Notes under the pieces: model-generated
Told to the model about the DNA's origin: nothing
Seen by the model: the letters and a program-made list of their open reading frames with translations, nothing else
Databases searched by the model: none
Program-made: the position numbers and the translations under genes
Shown here: positions 3,214-6,155 of the stretch, piece by piece
How positions within the stretch are numbered: the stretch's first letter is position 1
Layout: every line of letters begins with the position of its first letter
Source of the DNA: Candidatus Pacearchaeota archaeon CG10_big_fil_rev_8_21_14_0_10_30_48
GTDB lineage: Archaea > Nanobdellota > Nanobdellia > Pacearchaeales > GW2011-AR1
Assembly: GCA_002763155.1 (NCBI GenBank)
Contig: PFCU01000021.1
Location: 1-6,155, forward strand
Length of the DNA stretch: 6,155 bases
Direction of reading: 5' to 3'

Positions 3214-4728
3214 ATGGTCAAAGATATTAATAATGTGATTGAAGCGCTTTCTCCTTTAGAGAGGAAGATAATTCCTTTTCTTAGCAGAGATATCGAGGAG
3301 ATTATTGAAAAATCTGGACTGGATAGAGTTTCTGTTCTTAGGGCTTTGGAATTTTTGAATACAAAAGGGATTATTTCTTTAGAGATAAAGAAAAAGAAAA
3401 TTATTGATTTAGGGACTAATGGTATATATTATAAGAAAAAAGGTTTGCCTGAAAGAAATCTTTTGGAAGTTGTTGAGAAAAAAATTCTTCCGTTAGATGA
3501 AGCGCAGAAGGAATCTAAATTGAGCGCTAATGAATTTAAGGCGGCTTTGGGTGCTTTGAAAAATCGGGTTTTGATTGAATTGAAAAATGGGAAAATTTTG
3601 TTCTCTGGAGAACGAGAAGAAGTAGCTAAAAAAACTTTAGAGGAAAAATTCTTAGAAGAGTTGCCTTTAGATTTTGACGCTTTAACAAGTGAACAAAAAT
3701 TCGCGTTTGATAAATTAAAATCTCGAAAAGACATTGTTGAATTAAGAGATGAACAGAAAATTTCTTTTGAGATTAAAGACCTTGGGAAAAAATTGATGAA
3801 GGAAAATCTTACTAAGGGAGGAGATTTATTGGAGGAGATTAATTCTGAGATGATTAGAACTGGAAGTTGGAAAGGAAAAAAATTTAGAAGATATGATGTG
3901 ACTTCTCCTGTGCCTAAAATCTACGGCGGAAAAAGGCATTTTGTTGCGCAAGCTACTGATTATGGTAGACGGGTTTGGAGTGAAATGGGTTTTGAAGAAA
4001 TGACTGGAGATTTATTGCAGAATAGTTTTTGGAATTTTGACGCGTTGTTTACTGCACAAGATCATCCAGTTAGAGAAATGCAAGATACTTTTTTTATTGA
4101 TGAAAAAGGAAATTTGCCAGATAAAAAATTAGTTAGTGATATTAAAAAAGTTCATGAATCAGGAATTGCTGGAAGTAAAGGTTGGAAATATAGTTGGAGT
4201 GAAGATGAAGCAAAAAAAATGGTGATGAGAACGCATACTACTTGTCTTTCTGCACAGACTCTTTCAAAACTTGATGTTAAAAAATTACCAAAGAAATTTT
4301 TTGCTTTAGGAAAATGTTTTAGAAATGAAACTGTTGATTGGAGTCATGGATTTGAGTTTAATCAGACTGAGGGAATTGTCGTCGATAAAGATGCTAACTT
4401 TAGACATTTGTTAGGTTATTTGAAGGCTTTTTTTGGAAAAATGGGTTTGGAGGAAGTGAGGTTTAGACCGGGTTATTTTCCGTATACAGAACCGAGTGTT
4501 GAGATAGATGTTTTTCATCCAGAGAAAAAAGTTTGGTTAGAATTAGGAGGCGCGGGAATTTTTAGACCGGAAGTTGTAATTCCTTTATTGGGTGAATGGG
4601 TTCCAGTTTTAGCATGGGGGCCTGGATTTGATAGAATTTTAATGGATTATTATGAGATTAAAGATTTGAGAGAGTTATATAAAAATGATATTGCACAATT
4701 AAGAAAAATGAAGGTGTGGAAAAAATGA
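3214..4728 (+). CDS. pheS: Phenylalanyl-tRNA synthetase alpha subunit
   Basis: A 504-residue catalytic subunit of the cytoplasmic PheRS (alpha2 beta2), which attaches phenylalanine to tRNA-Phe. Residues about 8-200 hold three winged-helix-like units, typical of archaeal/eukaryotic alpha subunits, before the class II catalytic core. In the core: motif 1 region KRHFVAQATDYGRRVWSEMGF (240-260 includes it), HPVREMQDTFF (284-294), motif 2 ALGKCFRNETVDWSHGFEF (364-382), the Phe pocket region around FPYTEPSVEI (422-431), LELGGAGIFRPEV (442-454) and motif 3 AWGPGFDRILM (467-477). Length matches the archaeal form (about 490-510). ATG 3214 lies six bases after the rnp3 stop without a visible Shine-Dalgarno site, so it is likely coupled to rnp3. 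Its stop overlaps the pheT start (ATGA). All key motifs look intact. Confidence 0.97.
   Translation: MVKDINNVIEALSPLERKIIPFLSRDIEEIIEKSGLDRVSVLRALEFLNTKGIISLEIKKKKIIDLGTNGIYYKKKGLPERNLLEVVEKKILPLDEAQKESKLSANEFKAALGALKNRVLIELKNGKILFSGEREEVAKKTLEEKFLEELPLDFDALTSEQKFAFDKLKSRKDIVELRDEQKISFEIKDLGKKLMKENLTKGGDLLEEINSEMIRTGSWKGKKFRRYDVTSPVPKIYGGKRHFVAQATDYGRRVWSEMGFEEMTGDLLQNSFWNFDALFTAQDHPVREMQDTFFIDEKGNLPDKKLVSDIKKVHESGIAGSKGWKYSWSEDEAKKMVMRTHTTCLSAQTLSKLDVKKLPKKFFALGKCFRNETVDWSHGFEFNQTEGIVVDKDANFRHLLGYLKAFFGKMGLEEVRFRPGYFPYTEPSVEIDVFHPEKKVWLELGGAGIFRPEVVIPLLGEWVPVLAWGPGFDRILMDYYEIKDLRELYKNDIAQLRKMKVWKK
4712..4716 (+). promoter_or_regulatory. Shine-Dalgarno site for pheT
   Basis: AGGTG, complementary to the archaeal 16S rRNA 3' end, lies eight bases before the pheT ATG inside the last pheS codons. 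It is the only internal gene of the window with a clear site of this kind, and it fixes the start at 4725. Confidence 0.5.
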
Positions 4729-6155
4729 CAATATTAAGTTTTAATCGTAAAAGATTTGAGAAAGACGTCGGGAAGTTAGATGAAAAAATGCAAGAAAATA
4801 TTGCTTTATTTGGAACTCCTGTTGAAGAATTGAATGATGATGAACTTCAAATAGAAATATTTCCCAATCGTCCTGATTTACTTTCTTATGGAAATTATGT
4901 CAATGCGTTTAATAGTTTTTTAGGGAAGAAAACAGGTTTGAGAAAAATTAAAATTAATAAACCTGAAAAAGATTTTGTAGTAAATATTGATTCTTCTGTT
5001 ACGAATGTTAGGCCTTATACTGTTTGTGCTATTGTCAAAAATTTGAAATTAACTGACGATAAAATTAAAGAGATAATTGATATACAAGAAAAATTGCATT
5101 TGACTTTAGGTAGGAAAAGAAAAAAGGCAGCGATTGGAGTTTACCCTCTTGAAAAAATTAAATTGCCGATTAGTTATAAGGCAATGAAACCTGAAGAAAT
5201 TAAATTTAGGCCTTTAGAATTTCCTAATGAAATAACTGGCCGTCAAATTTTGGCTAAGCATCCTGCTGGAAAAGATTATGGAATGTTATTAGGTGGTTTG
5301 GATAAATTTCCTGTTTTTGTCGACGCGAATAATCAAATTTTAAGTATGCCTCCGATAATTAATTCACATGAAACTGGAAAGGTCACCCTTGATACTAAAG
5401 ATGTTTTTATTGAGTGTTCTGGTTTTGATTTTGATAATTGCAATAAAATTTTGAATATTTTAGTTATGGCTTTTGAATTTATGGGGGGTAAAATTTATCA
5501 GATGAATCTTAAAGGAAATAAAAATATTTTGACTCCTGATTTAACTCCTGAGAAAATTAAACTTTCAATAGCTAATGTAAATCAGTTGCTTGGATTGGAT
5601 TTGAAAGAAAAAGAAATAAAAAACTTTTTAGAGAGGATGGGACACGAGTATAATAAAGGATTTGTTTTAGTTTCTTCATCGAGAGTGGATATTTTACATG
5701 AAGTTGATTTGATTGAAGATATTGCAATTGCTTATGGTTATGATAAATTTATTCCTGAAATTCCTAAAATATCTACTATCGGAAATATCGACTCTAAGGA
5801 AATATTGAAGAAAAAAATTGCTGAGATTTTAGTTGGGTTGGGATTAGTTGAAACAATGAGTTATCATTTAGTTAGTAAGGATTCAATTAAAAGATTAGGA
5901 GATAATCCGAAAGAATATATGCCTGTGAAAAATTCTAAAACCGAACATGAATTTTTAAGAAAAAATTTGTCAAATTATTTACTTAAAATATTTTCTGAAA
6001 ATATTGATGTTGAATACCCTCAGGAAATTTTTCAAATCGGAAAAGTTTTTGATGAACTTGAAGAAAAAGATAATTTAGCTATTGCGATTAGTCCTGGGAA
6101 TTTTACTAAACTGAAACAAATTTTAGATTATTTATCTAAGATGTTGAATATTGAA
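4725..6155 (+). CDS. pheT: Phenylalanyl-tRNA synthetase beta subunit, 3' end cut off
   Basis: An open frame of 477 codons from ATG 4725 to the window edge with no stop; archaeal beta subunits run to about 540-560 residues, so most of the protein is present. It partners PheS in the PheRS tetramer, contributes to tRNA binding and hydrolyses mischarged Tyr-tRNA-Phe. In order: an N-terminal region with FPNRPDLLSYGNYVNAF (46-62); the B3/B4 editing domain about 90-270 (IGVYPLEKI at 137-145, a conserved ILSMPPIINSHETG at 205-218); the B5 domain about 270-345 ending in SRVDILHEVDLIEDIAIAYG (319-338) with its acidic metal-binding residues; then the catalytic-like core from about 355. The start overlaps the pheS stop by four bases, and AGGTG sits eight bases upstream, giving coupled, near-equal expression of the two subunits. 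No frameshift is seen. Confidence 0.96.
   Translation, partial: MTILSFNRKRFEKDVGKLDEKMQENIALFGTPVEELNDDELQIEIFPNRPDLLSYGNYVNAFNSFLGKKTGLRKIKINKPEKDFVVNIDSSVTNVRPYTVCAIVKNLKLTDDKIKEIIDIQEKLHLTLGRKRKKAAIGVYPLEKIKLPISYKAMKPEEIKFRPLEFPNEITGRQILAKHPAGKDYGMLLGGLDKFPVFVDANNQILSMPPIINSHETGKVTLDTKDVFIECSGFDFDNCNKILNILVMAFEFMGGKIYQMNLKGNKNILTPDLTPEKIKLSIANVNQLLGLDLKEKEIKNFLERMGHEYNKGFVLVSSSRVDILHEVDLIEDIAIAYGYDKFIPEIPKISTIGNIDSKEILKKKIAEILVGLGLVETMSYHLVSKDSIKRLGDNPKEYMPVKNSKTEHEFLRKNLSNYLLKIFSENIDVEYPQEIFQIGKVFDELEEKDNLAIAISPGNFTKLKQILDYLSKMLNIE

Noticed and set aside
3429..3734. Reverse-strand reading frame of 101 codons inside pheS
   Set aside because: It lies opposite the N-terminal winged-helix region of pheS; its Ser/Phe/Lys-rich sequence is what the complement of Lys/Glu/Leu-rich coding gives, and no family is recognisable.
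1346..5326. Shared 12-mer TTTTGTCGACGC at 1346-1357 and 5315-5326
   Set aside because: Both copies encode Phe-Val-Asp-Ala in frame in unrelated genes and the flanks differ, so this is a coincidence of codon choice.
1..6155. CRISPR arrays, tRNA genes, insertion sequences
   Set aside because: I found no regularly spaced repeats, no tRNA-like cloverleaf sequence and no transposase or integrase gene. The direct repeat pair around the MNT-HEPN genes is the only mobile-element-like mark.

Overview
The window is very AT-rich DNA with tightly packed genes, all on the + strand. It most likely comes from an archaeon with a small genome, probably of the DPANN type (Woesearchaeota/Pacearchaeota-like). 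Four things point to Archaea: an archaeal-type UMP kinase, the archaeal/eukaryotic RNase P protein Rpp30, an archaeal/eukaryotic-type PheRS alpha subunit with winged-helix repeats at its N-terminus, and a DUF357 protein. TATA boxes also sit about 29-32 bases before several start codons, as expected for leaderless archaeal mRNAs. The lineage is inferred from gene content and style, not from a marker-gene comparison.

Layout. (1) Bases 3-131 are the last 42 codons of a protein with a glycine-rich hydrophobic C-terminal segment and a charged tail, followed by a T-rich stretch. (2) Unit 1 (TATA 229-236; genes 261-1454) is an overlapping three-gene operon: a winged-helix plus MNT-type nucleotidyltransferase, a HEPN-like helical protein and a DUF357 protein. 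Its first two genes are flanked by an imperfect 25-26 base direct repeat (151-176 and 1159-1183). The left copy looks like a relic of the HEPN/DUF357 junction. (3) Unit 2 (TATA 1464-1471; 1495-1963) is a ribbon-helix-helix antitoxin with a RelE/ParE-family toxin, overlapping by 8 bases. (4) pyrH (1979-2662) follows the toxin closely. It probably has its own promoter, whose TATA box (1950-1957) lies inside the last codons of the toxin gene. (5) Unit 3 (TATA 2717-2724; 2746 to the window end) is the RNA-handling operon rnp3-pheS-pheT, with pheT cut by the window edge.

Together this is a stretch of core genes (UMP phosphorylation, tRNA 5' maturation, Phe-tRNA charging) next to two different toxin-antitoxin-like modules in tandem. 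The most notable points are the repeat footprint around the MNT-HEPN pair, the HEPN protein without the usual catalytic histidine, the linkage of DUF357 to that pair, and the pyrH promoter embedded in the toxin gene. No tRNA, rRNA, CRISPR array or transposase gene was seen, and no non-coding stretch exceeds 130 bases.
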